Assembly: GCA_963697965.1 (NCBI GenBank)
Contig: OY969108.1
Coordinates: forward strand, 3,038,001-3,102,000
DNA: 64,000 bases
Direction of reading: 5' to 3'
From: JAPLJC01 sp963697965
GTDB taxonomy: Bacteria > Desulfobacterota > Desulfobaccia > Desulfobaccales > 0-14-0-80-60-11
Shown: positions 62,901 to 64,000 of the stretch, one piece after another
Layout: each line of letters starts with the position of its first letter
Position numbering within the stretch: position 1 is the stretch's first letter
Position numbers and translations under genes: made by a program
The notes under the pieces: model-generated
The model's database searches: none
Told to the model about the DNA's origin: nothing
What the model saw: only the letters and a program-made list of their open reading frames with translations

Positions 62901-62994
62901 AACTTAAAACCTCCTCATTAGGGTTAAGCGGTTATCCTTGCTATTTACATTGGGGAGAAGCGGCCAGCGGCTGCATCCCTCCCAATTTTACCCC

Positions 62995-64000
62995 TTACTT
63001 CTTGGCGCTGATATCCCCGGTGGCGAACCCGTGGACCTTGACCTCCACCTTCTTGGTGAGGCCCCCATAATATTTCCGGAGGACTTTCAGGACTTCGGGA
63101 CGGCTGAAGTGATCCGGCACTTCCATGTCTTCGGAGAGCATCTTGCGCAGCATGGTGCCCGAGAGCATCAGGCGGTCTTCCTTGCCGTGGCAGCAGGTGC
63201 GCATGGAAGCCATGCCGTCGCACTTGTGGCAGTAGAAGGTCCAGTCGATGTTCAGGGGTTTGAGCTCCAGGGCGTCCTTGGGGATCTTGGTGAAGATCTT
63301 CTGGGCGTCGAAGGGGCCGTAATACTCGCCCACCCCGGCATGGTCCCGGCCCACGATCAGGTGGGAGCAGCCGAAGTTCTGGCGGAACACCGCATGGAAC
63401 AGGGCCTCCCGGGGGCCGGCATAGCGCATATCCAGGGGATAGCCGGACTGGATGGCGGTATCCTTGACGAAGTAGTGCTGGGTCAAGACGTTGATGGCCT
63501 CGGTGCGCACTTCCGCCGGGATGTCGCCGGGTTTCAACTTGCCCAGGAGCTGGTGGATCAGAACGCCGTCGCAGACCTCGATGGCGATCTTGGCCAGGTA
63601 CTCGTGGGAGCGGTGCATGGGGTTCCGGAGCTGCAGGGCGGCGATGGTTTCCCAGCCCTTGTCTTCAAACATCTTCCGGGTTTCCCAGGGCCGCATGTAG
63701 AGGCCGGGATACTGTTTCGGGAAGGGGCCCTCGCTCCAGACCTTACAAACCCCGCCCAGGTTGACTTCCTCCTGGCCCATGACCATTTGCACCCCAGGGT
63801 GCTCCATGTCATCGGTGGTGAAGACCTGCTTGCACTCCCACTTTTTGTCGATCTTGTACTTTTCGGTGACCTTCATGGTCCCCATCATCTCTTCGGTCTC
63901 TGCATCCACCAGCAGGACTTCCTGGCCGGTCTTGATGGAGTCGGCCTTGCCCTGGTTGACGGACATGGTGACGGGGATGGGCCAGAAGGTGCCGTCCTTG
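62995..64000 (-). CDS. sat: Sulfate adenylyltransferase, C-terminal part (cut by window end)
   Basis: Sat activates sulfate with ATP to APS. About 335 C-terminal residues are visible. The frame is open to base 64000 (KDGTFWPIPVT before the internal ATG at 63966), so the true start lies outside. Motifs are the ATP-binding QLRNPMHRSHEYL, GRDHAGVGEYYGPFDAQ and the zinc-binding CHKCDGMASMRTCCHG. Between sat and aprB an imperfect hairpin (about 62950-62985) without a T-run could partly end or process the transcript. Confidence 0.97.
   Translation of the reverse strand, partial: KDGTFWPIPVTMSVNQGKADSIKTGQEVLLVDAETEEMMGTMKVTEKYKIDKKWECKQVFTTDDMEHPGVQMVMGQEEVNLGGVCKVWSEGPFPKQYPGLYMRPWETRKMFEDKGWETIAALQLRNPMHRSHEYLAKIAIEVCDGVLIHQLLGKLKPGDIPAEVRTEAINVLTQHYFVKDTAIQSGYPLDMRYAGPREALFHAVFRQNFGCSHLIVGRDHAGVGEYYGPFDAQKIFTKIPKDALELKPLNIDWTFYCHKCDGMASMRTCCHGKEDRLMLSGTMLRKMLSEDMEVPDHFSRPEVLKVLRKYYGGLTKKVEVKVHGFATGDISAKK

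Overview
This 64 kb GC-rich window looks like the chromosome (or a long metagenome contig) of a dissimilatory sulfate-reducing bacterium of the Desulfobacterota. The right edge carries, on the minus strand, sat (cut by the window edge), aprB, aprA, qmoA, qmoB and qmoC. Together these activate sulfate to APS, reduce APS to sulfite, and link APS reductase to the membrane quinone pool. The left edge carries the end of an hdrA-like gene followed by an mvhD-like gene with an in-frame TGA, which I read as selenocysteine. No 16S gene is present. The gene set and the style of the intergenic repeats suggest a Desulfobacca/Syntrophobacter-like lineage, but that is an inference.

Layout. 0-0.8 kb: hdrA end and mvhD(Sec). 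0.9-5 kb (minus): guaB, ppx/gppA, hpt and a small damaged ORF. 5.2-7.9 kb: a small helical protein and a cysteine synthase fused to a degenerate cysteinyl-tRNA-synthetase-like domain. 8.2 kb: tRNA-Pro(CGG). 8.7-10.4 kb: a peptide-type ABC binding lipoprotein. 10.7-11.7 kb: an AT-richer HEPN-type gene framed by attC-like inverted arms. 13.2-19.5 kb: ileS-lspA-lgt, then kdsA, murI (frameshifted) and a small gene. 19.7-28.4 kb: a B12-binding radical SAM protein, a truncated MarC, a DUF39 homocysteine-biosynthesis protein, glnS, a second radical SAM protein and a DUF1254/DUF1214 protein. 28.6-34.1 kb: polX, gap, glnB, a UbiE/MenG methyltransferase and a second methyltransferase. 34.4-39.3 kb: a complete cyoABCDE quinol oxidase operon, unexpected next to strictly anaerobic metabolism. 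39.3-46.9 kb: a GSU2403-type nucleotidyltransferase, a large 2-oxoacid:ferredoxin oxidoreductase interrupted by a frameshift, a YgjP-type metallopeptidase, an FmdE-like protein and a CpaA-like prepilin peptidase. 47.2-52.9 kb: a tightly coupled five-gene operon encoding a predicted exported redox module (secreted protein, DUF6599, Tat-exported DUF362, NapH/NapG-like Fe-S membrane protein, Tat-exported aldo/keto reductase). 53-55.4 kb: four small minus-strand genes. 55.6-64 kb: qmoCBA, aprAB, sat.

Most gaps between genes are filled with several families of short palindromic repeats, which also form gene ends and starts. At least three genes (murI, the 2-oxoacid oxidoreductase, a YkgJ-type gene) are broken by a single extra base in otherwise intact sequence. 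That pattern points to assembly or sequencing indels as strongly as to real decay.

Best candidates for something new: the cysteine synthase-pseudo-CysRS fusion, the exported aldo/keto reductase/Fe-S operon, the HEPN gene between attC-like arms, the alternating operator-like array upstream of the 55.4 kb gene, and the selenocysteine MvhD.
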